From Chamaelirium japonicum (taxonomy: Eukaryota; Streptophyta; Magnoliopsida; Liliales; Melanthiaceae): a DNA stretch of 64,000 nucleotides. A program made the translations under genes and the position numbers. The notes beneath the pieces are model-generated. The model was not told the origin of the DNA, did no database searches, and saw nothing but the letters and a program-made list of their open reading frames with translations. Below are positions 1 through 11,499 of this stretch, piece by piece; positions within the stretch are counted from its first letter, which is position 1; each line of letters starts with the position of its first letter. Location: NCBI GenBank assembly GCA_947650365.1, contig OX393557.1:32422099-32486098 (forward strand). Direction: 5' to 3'.

Positions 1-135
1 CTCGTGTGGCGATGTTTTGGGTTCATATTAATTAAAAGCACCATATCATATGAGGAAGCATTGGATTCCTATTTAATTAAAATGCATCGGCATATTTACC
101 GTAGTTAATATACATCGGTGCCAGTGCTCGTATGG
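1..135. repeat. Tail of a 126-bp minisatellite
   Basis: This is the last unit of the 126-bp minisatellite seen in full at 26411-26760 and 49176-49525. The unit starts at position 38, matching 26663. The rest lies outside the window. Confidence 0.7.
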
Positions 136-1149
136 GGATGTCTGCGCTGGAGCATGTTGAATGCCATGGTCGTATGGGGACTAGGGTTTCTAAGGGCTAC
201 GTACATTGGATGTCTTGGGCTTCTAGGATTTCTAAGGGTTTCTTAAGATCTATGACCTCCGGCTATAAAACAGGTGAAGAATACAATGGATGTCAAATAG
301 CGGCACAGTGTAAAGTTAGGAGGAGGAGTACCTTGATTGTTATGACGTTTTGAACCATGATTTTTCTTATCTTTAGCCTTTGGAACCACGAACTCTGGTA
401 AGTAGAAGTTACAGATAAACCCTAGATGATCTTTGGCTTGAAAGAAACCCTAGATGATCTACTTTGTCTTCAGTGTCTGGAACCACGAACTCCGATGAGT
501 AAAAGTTACAGAAAATCGAGGAAAAAGAACCGCTTTCTCTTTTTTGTTACACTTTATTGGTTTATCCACCACCGGTTACATCGTAAGGGTAAATTGGTCA
601 CAAAATAGCAACATTTGTTCGGATTTGACATTCCATACATGTGGAGGGCTAGAAAAGTAATGCAAAAAACAACCGGGTCTACTCCCAGCAATATGACAAA
701 GTAGGGGGCCATTCTGGGAAAAGCCTCATTGCTTTGGTTGGATAGTGCTCGATTCATTGGCTCAAGTACCATATTGCAGCTGACATGCTCGCTGGGTTCA
801 TGAATTGCTCAAGTACCGTGTTACAGTTGACATGCTTCTTGCGTTCATAAAATGACCAAGGAGGTTTTTCCAAAAAAGGCCTCCAATTCTCATGAATTGT
901 TAGTAATAGATCAGTTGCTTTTTGCATTACTTTTTTGACCACTTTTTTTATTTTCGTACTAAAGTACCCTCGAGACTTATAAAGGACTTCACTCCCAATT
1001 TCAAAGGGATTTTGACTCTGCTCCATTGATGATCTATCTCCCTATTCGATCACTGATGTTTTAGGAAGAGACGTGGTGCATCCCATTTCAATTGCCATGA
1101 TTGGGTCATGAGATTAATCTTAGAGGGATGCTAGTACCATGATTGATTG

Positions 1150-1450
1150 AAGCCCACCACCCACCGTCCTTGCTCGCCCGCCCATCGTTATCGACCACCA
1201 GCGGGCACCTCATGCTGATGACGCCACCCTGTCAGCCTCCACCAGTCGCTTTCATCGTTGGCCACCACCTCCACCGACCATCGGTTACTCATCACCGCCG
1301 CCCTGTTAGCCACCACTCGCGGTGACCGATGGGGCAGTGAGGGTGGTGGCCAGTGGCGATGGCGGTTGGTGGTGGCTGATGGGGCATCGGCATGCCGAAC
1401 TTGCCTTTGTCTCTTATTTCCATCTCCCATTTCATTGTGGCACATCGTAG
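1150..1450. other. GC-rich stretch, no credible gene
   Basis: CCACC-rich sequence is open in several frames on both strands, which reflects composition. It has a near-identical copy at 27776-28076. I see no protein family in any frame. Confidence 0.5.
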
Positions 1451-1562
1451 AATGCGCTGATGCATTTCATTTTGTTGCTGCAGTAGAATATGTTGGCGCA
1501 TTAGTGAATGCTCTGGCGCACATGGGCCGACTGCTGAGATTAGTGTGTCATATATGCCAATT

Positions 1563-2125
1563 CTAGTAATGACGATACTTGATTATGATCACATCACTAA
1601 ATCTACCATCATGGCTCGTGTGCGTGTTTAGCATTTCTCGTACGGGTTTAGCATCTTCTTCGAGATAGATGCGATGCATGTAAACAGAGGGGTTAATTCC
1701 TTTGAGGTCAGCTATTGACCAGCCGATTGCACTCTTGTGCCTTTTCAAGATGTCCACAAGATTACCTCTCAAAAAAAAAAAAAAGATGTCAACAAGATGA
1801 TTCTCCTAGTAATCTAGCAGGTTAGCAGCTATGATGATTAGGAGGAAATCATTTGGTCCTAGAAATACGTATTTGGGTGTTGCGGATAGGTGTTTTAGAT
1901 CAAGCACAGGTGGCAAAACAATTGACGGGAGAGAAGATGTATTGGAATATTTTCAAATTTGGACCTCCACGGTGGGTTGTACAATAAGGTTGTGGAGTCC
2001 AGGGAAGCGATTATTCTTGCCGTATCATTTTCTAAACTTAGATCAGATTGGCTGAAGTGAGAGAGACAAGCCTCTAACGGATCATCGGTTAAGATGTAGG
2101 GGAGAGCTTTCTCGATCAAATCGTC
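1563..2125 (-). pseudogene. Ty3/gypsy pol fragment (start of reverse transcriptase)
   Basis: Read on the minus strand, this is the pol linker and the start of reverse transcriptase from a plant Ty3/gypsy element. The landmark is HKSAIGWSIADLKGINPS followed by YMHRIYLEEDAKPVRE, which lies just before the RT palm in Athila/Tat-type elements. Upstream in the protein (higher coordinates), LPYILTDDPLEACLSHF and a P-rich L-L-K segment fit the protease-RT linker. The frame is broken by stops and by an A-run at 1770-1783. No palm motif follows, because the sequence leaves pol at 1563. It runs opposite to the gag fragments at 25.8 and 48.6 kb. Copies lie at 28189-28770 and, shorter, at 39893-40052. 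Confidence 0.75.
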
Positions 2126-2227
2126 GAAGATGTTTATTTAGTAGCACTCGATGTCTTGAGGTCCTTGAATTGATTAGCCGTGTTGAATACATTTAGTTTT
2201 ACTCTCATATTTCCAAACGATACGTCC

Positions 2228-2636
2228 ATAAGAGCATTTCCAACCAAATCCTTCCTATCTCCAGCTCCCATCCCCCTCCCATCTACCACATGGGATGGGA
2301 GTTGGTGGAGAAAAACCTTCAGTACAACCGACTTTGATCCTTCCTATCACTGGATCCCAATTGCCCAAAGTGCCACGTGCTTTGTTTTCCACCATTGACA
2401 TATTTTGAATCTTTGATTCCCAAACCTCAGTCTCATTTGCCCTATTTGACACATGTGTGGGTCCCACATAGGATATACTTTTTGGCTCTCAGCAGAACCG
2501 TGCGAGTCGTTCCCAGCTTCTACCACCACATACGATGTGTAGGAGCTCGTTGGAGTGAAATTTTTTTTACTAAAGAACAAAATTAGATGGTGCCATATAG
2601 GATGATAGCTTGTTGGGAGTTGGTTGGAGATGCCCC
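2228..2636. mobile_element. MITE with CATYTCCAACC-type ends
   Basis: The left end reads GAGCATTTCCAACCAA and the right end reads TTGGTTGGAGATGC, which are inverted copies with one mismatch. No coding sequence lies between them. TAA-like bases flank both sides, which would fit a PIF/Harbinger three-base duplication, but the right edge is not exact. A near-identical copy is at 28864-29272 and a deleted one at about 40052-40356. Confidence 0.55.
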
Positions 2637-2639
2637 TAT

Positions 2640-3210
2640 AAAGCTACTCCAATCCCACTCCTATCCTACCCTCCCTACTAAAGCTACTCCAATCGAACCC
2701 CTACCCTCCCCCCATGGGGAGCCCCCCAAAAGCTGAGTTGCCACTAAATCACCACCTAATTAATATAAGAGGAATGCTATTCAGTCCGAAGGTTTTTCGG
2801 ATTTCGTCGACCCAATTGACATGGAAGCGTGCAACCGGTGGCTGAAACCCACTAGCGATATTTAAACCTTTTACACCACCAGTTGCATGTTGCCACGTCA
2901 ATCGGGCCGAGCAGAATCAGGAAAACCTTCAGGGCTGAATAGCATTGCTCTTAATATAAATAAGGATGGGGGTTACGTGATCGGTTGGAGATGCTCTGAA
3001 TGATAGCATGAGTGGATCATGTGTTCAATCTTTTTTCGTTACTATTGGTTTGTCATGCACGTACTCACGCTAGGCCAGCAACCTTCTTTCTCACGCACGG
3101 GCTACTGACTGCCCAACAACACGTGAAACACATGTTCCTCGTTTCATGAGGATCTCCATGGATCAGAATATTCTTATTAAAAAAATAAAAAAGAAGAAGG
3201 AGAAGATGAA
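2640..3210. repeat. Non-coding repeat shared with the D blocks
   Basis: The stretch from the CTATTCAG motif near 2778 to about 3210 is a diverged relative of 30810-31250, 36280-36720 and 40525-40915, all in the same orientation. It contains no credible ORF. The site near 3165-3180 corresponds to the target of the Mutator-type MITE in the D blocks and is empty here. Confidence 0.7.
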
Positions 3211-3420
3211 CTCGACAGACCGACTCAGAGGGCAGTGAGCATCGCGTGACACAGTGCGATGCGACAGATGAGCAGACCTCTCCAACAATCTCGATCCTGT
3301 TTGGACTTTGGTCGAACAGGAGATGGGCCTCTGGTGCTTTCAGAGACTTATTCATGACCCAAGTTAGGAGGTTTCTGTGACTGGAAGGCACAAGCAGAGC
3401 TGCAACTTGGGCGAACCAAC

Positions 3421-3935
3421 CACTACAACAAATTACACATTTCCCGATGAAATAATACGTCGGGAATAATCAATAAAACGTCGGGAAAACTCTTTCCCGA
3501 CGCAATAACCAACGCCGGCACTGCGTCAGTAATAGTGCGTCTGGGAAAGTATTTGCCGACGCGGTTATGAAGCGTCGGTAAAAGAATGACTTATGCCGAC
3601 GCATAATGCGTCGGCAAAAGTATATTTTTTACCGGCACAAGAGCAAAGCGTCGGAAAAAAGTTATCTTCGCCGACGAAATATTTTGTGTTATAATTTTGT
3701 AATTAAACTATTTTTAAAATATTTACCGACGAAAGGAGATGACTGTCGGTAAAAGATTAATCTTTGCCGACGCATGATGCGTTGCTAAAAGTTCACATTA
3801 GTCGACGCACGTACATAGCGTTGGTAAATGTGCACTTTTACTGTCGTAGTATATATGTCGGCAATAGTAAATTTTTTAAAAAAAATATACCCTTTGCCGG
3901 CACAAACTGCGTCGGCAAAAGTTATATTTTTTATT
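3421..3935. mobile_element. CACTA (En/Spm) element terminus with subterminal repeats
   Basis: The sequence starts CACTACAACAAA, the canonical CACTA terminal motif, exactly where block Q0 stops. It is followed by about 500 bp of short motifs in both orientations built on GCGTCGGCAAAAG and its complement, typical of the subterminal transposase-binding zone of En/Spm elements. The flanking triplet is AAC. The nearest inverted partner terminus is at 16472, but its triplet and its motif variant differ, so the two ends may not come from one insertion. Confidence 0.85.
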
Positions 3936-3939
3936 TATT

Positions 3940-5040
3940 TTTATTTAGAAAAGAATCTTGCAAAAGTTGCAAACCTGCTATAATTGTAAACCGTTCAATT
4001 TCCAACTACTTATGATTGCTCTCGATCCACAATCGATTCAAGAAAACAAAGAAGTTTTATATATGAATTTTTGTCACCAAGACCTTAGTGTCCAATGATC
4101 TTGGTTTATGACCCACAATGTTCACAACCATTAAAAAAATAACAAACTGCAAGTGATCTCTTGAGAAAGATAATTATGCCATCTACACAGACATCTAACT
4201 AAATAAGAGCATTAAAACTCTACAAAACTGTCTTACAACCAAAGAGGAGATCTCTTGAGAAGGAAAGTTGTGCCATCCACAAAGACAACTAACTAAAGAC
4301 AAGGAGCATTAAAACTATGCATAACATTCTTACAATCCTTTCCAAAAAAAAAAGTCTTACAACCAAAGAGGAAAGCATCACATTGAAACAATAGCTAAAG
4401 ATGGTAGCAGAGTTGGTGGCCGGAGGACGTTCGTCCATGTGCAGGCAACAGCTCTCCATCCGTACGTCTGATGCCATGACTCCACCATGATCCCAATCTT
4501 ACCCAGGAGGAGGCTTGGAGATGTAGATTGTGCGTGGATTCTGAAATGAAGACATACATACAAATAAATAAAAAAAACAAAGCAAAGTCCCACATCTACT
4601 TACAAAATAGAAGAAAGAGTACTTTTCAAAAAAAATAAAAAATAGAGTCATTGTCACAAAGGAGATAATGTAGAGCCCATTACATAATCTCAGTAATGAA
4701 ACATATTACATTGTATGGCATCAACTGCATTCCCTTCAAATTTTTTCATTCTATTAAGAGTGTTATTTTTAATTCTCTATTGTCATTGGCCACTTTAGCG
4801 AGGCGAATAGAGGTGCCCACCAAAATGGCTTCTTTTCGTCTTTCTTTCAATGTCCCGCAAAGAATTTGGTATTGGCAGCTCCAAATTTATTTTTTGTACC
4901 AAATTCATAATTTCACAGGGGGGTCCTTCGGAAGTGGTATTTCCAAGTTCCCTTCTCTGCTAAATTGGTGATTGGCGATTGAGATTTTGGTATTCATTCT
5001 GGCATTCTATCTCACTTAAGAGTGTTATTTTTGTTTAGAG
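3940..5040. repeat. AT-rich internal sequence with a ~93-bp tandem duplication (4155-4350)
   Basis: I see no gene here. Two diverged copies of a ~93-100 bp unit lie at 4155-4247 and 4248-4350, each starting GATCTCTTGAGAA and ending in a CTTACAACC-like stretch, with the tail repeated once more near 4352. The rest is unassigned internal CACTA or older sequence. Confidence 0.5.
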
Positions 5041-5063
5041 TGTCTAAAGATGTAATCCCACAT

Positions 5064-5705
5064 CTAAACGGGATAGGTAAGCCATTTAAAAGGTCATGAA
5101 ATCCCACAACAGATGGGAAGACATCCCTTATAAACAAAAGGCTACCAACAAGAGTGTCCCAATGTTCAGAAAAAATTGAGAAATCTCTCCATTTTCTGCA
5201 AACAGAAAATCAGCAAATCTGAAGATCAGCAAATCAGAAAATCAGCAAAATTGAGAAATCTCTTCATTTACTGTTTTTAACATTTAACAACAACATATTT
5301 CACACCATGGCAAACCTAATGGCTCATCCTGGGTCTCCTTGGCCCCAAACTAGTAAATACGGAACAAATGGGAAGACATCCCTTATAAACAAAAGGCTAA
5401 ACGGGATGGATAAATGGCTAAACGGGATGGATAAGCCACTTAAAAGGTCATGAAATCCCACAACAAATGGGAAGATATCCCTTATAAACAAAAGGCTACC
5501 AACAAGAGTGTCCCAATGTTCAGAAAAAATTGAGAAATCTCTCCGTTTTTTGCAAACAAAAAATCAGCAAATCAAAAACCTAATTGGAAATCAGCAAATC
5601 AGAAAAATCAACAAATCAGAAAAATCAGCAAAAATCAGCAAATCAGCAAATCAGAAAAACCAGCAAAATCAGCAAATCAGAAAATCAGCAAATCATTTCT
5701 AATTG
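5064..5705. repeat. Direct repeats and an AATCAGCA minisatellite
   Basis: A ~145-bp stretch starting TAAACGGGAT occurs at 5064-5210 and again, slightly changed, at 5417-5560. Each copy runs into short tandem units of the form AAATCAGCAAATCAG (5200-5260 and 5560-5700). An ORF through the second array encodes only a low-complexity K/S/N/Q string and is a by-product. Confidence 0.75.
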
Positions 5706-5934
5706 GAAATGCACTAAATCATTTCTAATGATTAAAAGGCTGAAGAATCACAGGTAAAGCCATTTTACTAAGGACTACATAAATTTTGAACTTGAATGTG
5801 CAGAAAAGATATGCATTACTAGTTGGACTAATGTTGGAAAGATCTGAATTCCAACGAACCAGAAGAGATATTAAGTCTTTTTTTTTTGAAGTAGTAGCAA
5901 TAAGGAACGTATTAACGGAAAAATTAGTCTTACC

Positions 5935-7549
5935 TTATCCTGAAGAAAAATCAGCACCATCGTCACTCGCTTGAGGCATGCCACGTGCTAGTATCTGATG
6001 CACTAAAGCCTCAAGATCGGCAGTCTTTTGGGCTTGCATAGCCATTTGCTCAGCTTGTATAGCCACTTGCTCCTTCAAGGCTGCGACCTCGGCATCTAGA
6101 GCAGCTGACTCTGCGGTAGTCCTTGTAGATGAACTTCCCTTGTAGTGGATCCCATATCCCTTCAAATAACCCGACCTTCTCCCAAGGATTTCAACTGAAA
6201 TCTCTAACTCAGTCATGGGGGATATGACTTCGGGCTGAGACTGTTCGATAGTCTTGTTGACTAATCGCTCCTATCATTTAAAAAATTATAAAACCAATAT
6301 TAGTTATAGAAAGATATATTTGTATCGATAAATTTAACAAATTTAAATTTGGGATACATACATGGATGTCCTTTGCCGTCTCGTTTATCCAATCATCCTT
6401 CTTATTACTGTAGTGTGTTTCTTTGTAGAAGTCAGGAAAAGGGGGAGCTAGTCCATCATTCTTTGCTCTCTAAAATTTCATAGATAAATACTTATATTTT
6501 AGTTTTAAAAAAAAACTTGTAAAGGAAAACTTACTATTAGGGACATCGTGGCTGGAAATGATCGAGAACCAGCCGTATGGTTGTAGGGAATCTTTGATCG
6601 ACTATGTTTCACCTTAGATGATTTTGTCTAAAAAAACATAAAATATTCTTGTAAATAGAATCAATCACAATAAATGACATAAGCTTAGCAATTTAATATA
6701 ATGAATTCGAGATTTTTACCTTCCAAGTATTAGTTTTTCAAACCTCATTGATCATCAAGACCCAATCGTTAGAATTCACCCGTGCAGGTGGGTGGTTCTC
6801 GGGATCGGGAACCCCCTTTTCTAGCAAAGCAAGATAGTGTGCATATAGCTCATGCTTCCAATCCCTATATCGTTTCATACACATCTTTCTCACTGACTCC
6901 TGGATGACTTGATCATTCTCATAATCCCCGATATCAAATCTTTGCTGCAATTGTAATTAGAATACATTTTCATAGTAGACACACTTGTAATTAAAATTGT
7001 AAGAATTAATAAAAATACCTGGACTCTCATAATTATTGACTCTCGAGTCACAGCATCAATTTTTTCCCAGCTATGATTGCGAACCGGTGCAAATGATCGG
7101 ATCTCTTTTCTGAGCTCATTTGCAAAGGATGTCGCATGCTCTCCCTCTGGCACTCCACTTGAGGAAGGGATCGGAATGGGAATTGCATGACCCATTTTCC
7201 TTACCAATTTCTCCACCGCCTTCCCTCGTGTAACACCGCGTACATGTTTAGAGGTCGAGCCTACGATAGATCCTATTAAGGCCACAATGTTAATTGAAAT
7301 ATATTTTATTTGAAAAGACATGTGAATTTGATATCTAAAAAGTTTATATTTTTTACCAACACTACTCCCGATCGTAGGGGGGCTAGCTAGCTGACTGGGC
7401 TGGGCCATTGATGTTGGCTCGAGGTGGGGTGGCTCACGCTGGTTAGGCTGGGGTGGCTGGCTCGAGGTAGCCTCCATCCCCCTCTCAAGCTCATAAGCTG
7501 GTGTCAGACGGGTACGTGTAGATTTCCTTCCTGGAGCCATACGTGTCAC
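5935..7549 (-). pseudogene. TNPA-like CACTA transposase gene (Transposase_24 family), six exons, one nonsense codon
   Basis: Six exons splice cleanly on the minus strand at GT-AG sites with matching phases: 7549-7357, 7272-7019, 6944-6720, 6627-6535, 6469-6362 and 6270-5935. Together they give 402 codons. The family signature is visible in order: a basic N terminus (MAPGRKSTRTR from codon 4), RGVTRGKAVEKL, the Y-R-D-W-K region, YNHTAGSRSF in exon 4, K-E-T-H-Y in exon 5, and GRRSGYLKGYG followed by a heptad-rich coiled coil with E/Q/A repeats in exon 6. This type of protein binds subterminal repeats of En/Spm elements together with the TNP2 transposase. The only break is TGA at 6740-6738, about codon 218, which reads as TGG changed to TGA. 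The gene points toward the CACTA end at 3421, so that end would be the element's 3' side. No TNP2 gene accompanies it. The start codon is the first ATG of exon 1. Confidence 0.85.
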
Positions 7550-7773
7550 CCATCACAACAGAGTAATAAAAAATATTAGTACACAGAATGACAAGAAAGT
7601 AATAATAAGCAATGACAAAAGCAAGTAATGACTGTCAAGAAGAACAAACAACTATGTCTAATTTTATTCTGATGATACCTAATGACCCTACAGAATAAGA
7701 AAATTTAAATTTCATTGCTAATTCTACTCATTGTTATGAAGTCTTAGTCTCGAGCAATTCAAAAAAAGGGCAG

Positions 7774-8193
7774 ATGTATACTGAACTATCACTATCACTA
7801 TCAAGTATAGCAGATGAAGATAATCTAATGCAGCAAGATACTACTTCATCATCTACTGTGAATGCTGATAAATCAGAATACAGAGATATTGAAAATGATA
7901 TCAGAATAAAGGCCAATGCAAAATACATTATGGCTATCAAAAGGGCATATACAGAATCTGGAAACACATGCAAACTCACTTGGGTCAAATGGGTTTACTC
8001 TAAGTACTTGAGGCATGAAAGAATCTGGGAGTATAAGTCTACAACTAATGCATCAGAAATCTGGAAATGGATACTGAAAATCAGAAAGGAAATTAAGCCT
8101 CATAATCACCTTTTCTTTAACTCATATGTTAAAGGGCTCATTATGTTTAAATGGCTCATTATGTTGGATAACAGAGTTATTTTGGCCAAATAA
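7774..8193 (+). CDS. Unidentified 139-codon ORF with weak LINE-like resemblance
   Basis: An uninterrupted plus-strand frame sits between two minus-strand TNPA-like segments. Its first half is acidic and S/T-rich (SLSLSSIADEDNL). The second half contains LTWVKWVYSKYLRHERIW and an IWKWILKIRKEI stretch, a pattern resembling the region between reverse transcriptase and the zinc-binding domain in plant LINE ORF2 proteins. The first half does not fit that reading. No splice sites or start context decide the case. It may be a captured fragment or chance. I do not assign a function. Confidence 0.35.
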   Translation: MYTELSLSLSSIADEDNLMQQDTTSSSTVNADKSEYRDIENDIRIKANAKYIMAIKRAYTESGNTCKLTWVKWVYSKYLRHERIWEYKSTTNASEIWKWILKIRKEIKPHNHLFFNSYVKGLIMFKWLIMLDNRVILAK

Positions 8194-8360
8194 GGATGAT
8201 ATTTGAAACAATATAGTCAGAAAACTCAATATGACATTCGCTTATTGTAGCAAAATGCATCAGAGATGAATATAACATTCCATGGAATGCAATGCTAAAG
8301 TACAAGTGCAAGTAATGACAAGTGCAAGTAATGACAAGTAAAACATACTGAATAAGATAT

Positions 8361-8648
8361 TACATCTTCCCAATCATCAACGTCATCTTCACTCGATGAG
8401 ATAAGCAAATCATCACCCTCAGGCAGTATGTACTCATCATCATCCTCACCAACCTTTTTTTTTTCAATTTTACTTGTTCTCTTGGACACTGGCACTGTCC
8501 CAACAAATGAATTTACGAGAGGCCGTATTCCCAAAGCACTCATTCTCGATACATTATCCTTTATTATCTTCTTCCTTTTTTTCAAATATATTTCTGCCAT
8601 TTTTCTAGTCGAGCCAGGTTTGACCCATAATTTTCCACCTTTGGGCAT
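8361..8648 (-). pseudogene. Exon of a CACTA TNPA-like or related protein
   Basis: This minus-strand frame starts ATG and encodes a lysine-rich N terminus (YLKKRKKIIKDNVSRM), then SALGIRPLVNSF and an acidic tail ending in DDVDDWED. The tail is followed by a GT donor near 8370. Proteins of the plant En/Spm TNPA group often carry a basic region with R-M-x-x-L-G-I before an acidic stretch, and the position upstream of the gene at 5935-7549 on the same strand supports that reading. It could instead be the 5' exon of a separate neighbouring gene. No continuation exon could be matched with confidence. Confidence 0.45.
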
Positions 8649-8649
8649 A

Positions 8650-9275
8650 TTTGAAAACTACGATATAAATATACAAGTATGGGGTTAGAAAAAATAAATT
8701 GTATGCTATATACATGTGACAAACTATAATATACAAGGCCCACGTTACTGGTATTATCCCCCAACCATCGAATCCAAAAAGGAGAAACCCTAAAATCACA
8801 TAACCCATCACGATCAGATCTGGTAGGCTAGAAGCCCACCTAGAGCGATTAGATCCCCGATCAATGTGAGACCAGATAAATAATCGTGGGGATCGGAACA
8901 AAGGTTAAAAACTACCAGAGAAAATTGGAAAAAAATAATTTTCTATAGGAAAGAGAAGGGATGAAAGGGATCTTACAAGAAACTTGAGCTTGAGGCCTGC
9001 GAGCGACGGATCTTACAAGAAACTTGAGCTTGAGCGACGGATCACGAGCGACGGATCAATTTTACCCCTTTCTGCTGTGGAGGTTTTACCCCTTTTCTGC
9101 TGTGGTGGTTTTACCCCTTTCTACTGTGGACGGGTCTTACAAGAGTGACGGGGTAAACTTCGTGCCGGGTCTGCTAACTTCTTGCCGGGTCTGCTAACTT
9201 CGTGATTAACCCTGACCCAAACCCAGACCCGGACCCGCTAACTTCGTGCCGGGTCTGCCGTGTCGCGTCCAAAAC
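8650..9275. other. No gene seen; short direct repeats
   Basis: This stretch holds small direct repeats only: GAGCGACGGATC occurs several times near 9000-9055, followed by TTTTACCCCTTT repeats (9059-9118) and GGGTCTGCTAACTTC repeats (9166-9260) leading into the GGGTC array. Confidence 0.6.
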
Positions 9276-9279
9276 AGGT

Positions 9280-11360
9280 CGGGTCGTGTCAGGTCGGGTT
9301 GGGTTGGGTCAACAGATCGGGTTGTGTCAGGTCGGGTTGGGTCAACGGAACCTATGTAAACCTGTTGGGTTTGGGCTGGGTCAACAGATCGGGTTGTGTC
9401 AGGTCGGGTTGGGTTGGGTCAACAGATCGGGTCGTGTCAGGTCGGGTTGGGTCAAGACGGGTGGGATTGGGCCGGGTTGGATTGGGTTGGTTCAAGTTGG
9501 GTCAGGTCGGTTCGGGTTCGCTCGGGTCGGATCGGGTCGGGTTTACATGACCCATTTGGTAAACGGGTCAAGTCGGGTCAATCGGGTTGTAAGGACAAAC
9601 CCAATCCCGACCCATTAAATAAACGGGTCAATCGGGTCGACCCGTTTATGACCCGAACCCGTTTAGAGCAAACCCAAACCCGCTAACTTCGGGTCGGGTT
9701 CGCTAGTCGGGTCAAGGATTGCCACCCCTAGTCGTGTCATGTCGGGTTGGGTCAACAGAACCTATGTAAACCTGTCGGGTTGGGTCAAGACGGGTGGGAT
9801 TGGGCCAGGTTGGATCGGGTTGGGTCAACAAAACCTATGTAAACCTGTCGGGTTGGGTCAAGACGGGTGGGATTGGGTTGGTTCAAGTTGGGTCAGGTCA
9901 GTTCGGGTTCACTCGGGTCGGGTCGGGTCGGGTTTACATGACCCATTTGGTAAACGGGTCAAGTCAGGTCAATCGGGTTGTAAGGACAAACCCAATCCCG
10001 ACCCATTAAATAAACGGGTCAATCGGGTCGACCCGTTTATGACCCGAACCCGTTTAGAGCAAACCCAAACCCTCTAACTTCGGGTCGGGTTCGGGTCGGG
10101 TTGGCGGGTCGGGTCAAGGATTGCCACCCCCAGTCGTGTCAGGTCGGGTTGGGTCAACAGAACCTATGTAAACCTGTCGTGTTGGGTCAAGACGGGTGGG
10201 ATTGGGCTGGGTTGGATCGGGTTGGGTCAACATAACCTATGTAAACCTGTCGGGTTGGGTCAAGACGGGTGGGATTGGGCCGGGTTGGTTCAAGTTGGGT
10301 CAGGTTGGTTCGGGTTTGCTCGGGTCGGGTCGGGTCGGGTTTACATGACCCATTTGGTAAACGGGTCAAGTCGGGTCAATCGGGTTGTAAGGACAAACCC
10401 AATCCCGACCCATTAAATAAACGGGTCAATCGGGTCGACCCGTTTATGACCCGAACCCGTTTAGAGCAAACCCAAACCCGCTAACTTCGGGTCGGGTTCG
10501 GGTCGGGTTGGCTAGTCGGGTCAAGGATTGCCACCCCTAGTCATGTCACGTCGGGTTGGGTCAACAGAACCTATGTAAACCTGTCGGGTTGGGTCAAGAC
10601 GGGTGGGATTGGGCCGGGTTGGATCGGGTTGGGTCAACAGAACCTATGTAAACCTGTCGGGTTGGGTCAAGACGGGTGGGATTGGGCCGGGTTGGATTGG
10701 GTTGGTTCAAGTTGGGTCAGGTCGGTTCGGGTTCGCTCGGGTCGGGTCGGGTCGGGTTTACATGACCCATTTGGTAAACGGGTCAAGTCGAATCAATCGG
10801 GTTGTAAGGACAAACCCAATCCCGACCCATTAAATAAACGGGTCAATCGGGTCGACCCGTTTATGACCCGAACCCGTTTAGAGCAAACCCAAACCCGCTA
10901 ACTTCGGGTCGGGTTCGGGTCAGGTTGGCGGGTCGGGTCAAGGATTGCCACCCCTAGTGGTGTCAGGTCGGGTTGGGTCAACAGAACCTATGTAAACCTA
11001 TCGGGTTGGGTCAAGACGGGTGGGATTGGGCCGGGTTGGATCGGGTTGGGTCAACAGAACCTATGTAAACCTGTTAGGTTGGGTCAAGACGGGTGGGATT
11101 GGGCCGGGTTGGATTGGGTTGGTTCAAGTTGGGTCAGGTCGGTTCGGGTTCGCTCGGGTCGGGTCGGGTCGGGTTTACATGACCCATTTGGTAAACGGGT
11201 CAAGTCGGGTCAATCGGGTTGTAAGGACAAACCCAATCCCGACCCATTAAATAAACGGGTCAATCAGGTCGACCCGTTTATAACCCGAACCCGTTTAGAG
11301 CAAACCCAAACCCGCTAACTTCGGGTCGGGTTGGCGGGTCGGGTCAAGGATTGCCACCGG
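9280..11360. repeat. Tandem array of a ~400-417 bp GGGTC-rich unit
   Basis: Five units are recognisable. Boundaries set on the shared motif ATTGCCACCCC followed by a GTCRTGTCA-like start fall at 9731, 10133, 10540 and 10957, with a first partial or altered unit from about 9283 and the last ending near 11359. Unit lengths are 402, 407, 417 and ~403. Each unit holds many GGGTCGGGTT copies, AACCTATGTAAACCTG and a GACCCGTTTATGACCCG segment. The ATTGCCACCCCT end matches the end of the single MITE at 20438-20933, so the array probably arose by tandem multiplication of such an element. Overlapping ORFs (G/V/S/R-rich) are by-products. Confidence 0.85.
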
Positions 11361-11499
11361 CCCCTAAGTATGGGTATACATTTACCCAAACCCGAAGCTC
11401 GATCTCTAACTACACACTGCAAGGTTTTTCGTTCAAAAACTTTTGCGACACATATTTTTATGCTGGCAAAAGTAATATACAAGAGAGAGAAAAAATTAA

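Larger units (their letters stand above)
1..3420. repeat. Duplicated block Q0 (copy of 26626-30056)
   Basis: The window opens inside a block that matches 26626-30056 almost base for base. The offset is exactly 26625 at the left and shifts by about 11 bases at the right, because Q1 carries a short insertion near 28567. Only about one difference per hundred bases is visible, so the duplication is recent compared with the rest of the window. The first ~1.1 kb is also shared, more diverged, with 49391-50524. The block ends exactly where a CACTA terminus starts at 3421, while Q1 runs on into GGGTC-rich sequence. Confidence 0.9.

Noticed and set aside
754-1026. 90-codon minus-strand ORF, also at 27380-27652
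   Set aside because: It looks protein-like, but the third copy in block P2 has a one-base loss in the FEIGSEV region and other breaks, and no family is recognised. Q0 and Q1 share it only because they are recent duplicates.
9202-11318. Many overlapping plus-strand ORFs of 70-140 codons rich in G, V, S, R, W
   Set aside because: They are translations of the GGGTC tandem repeat, open in several frames at once, with no protein family.
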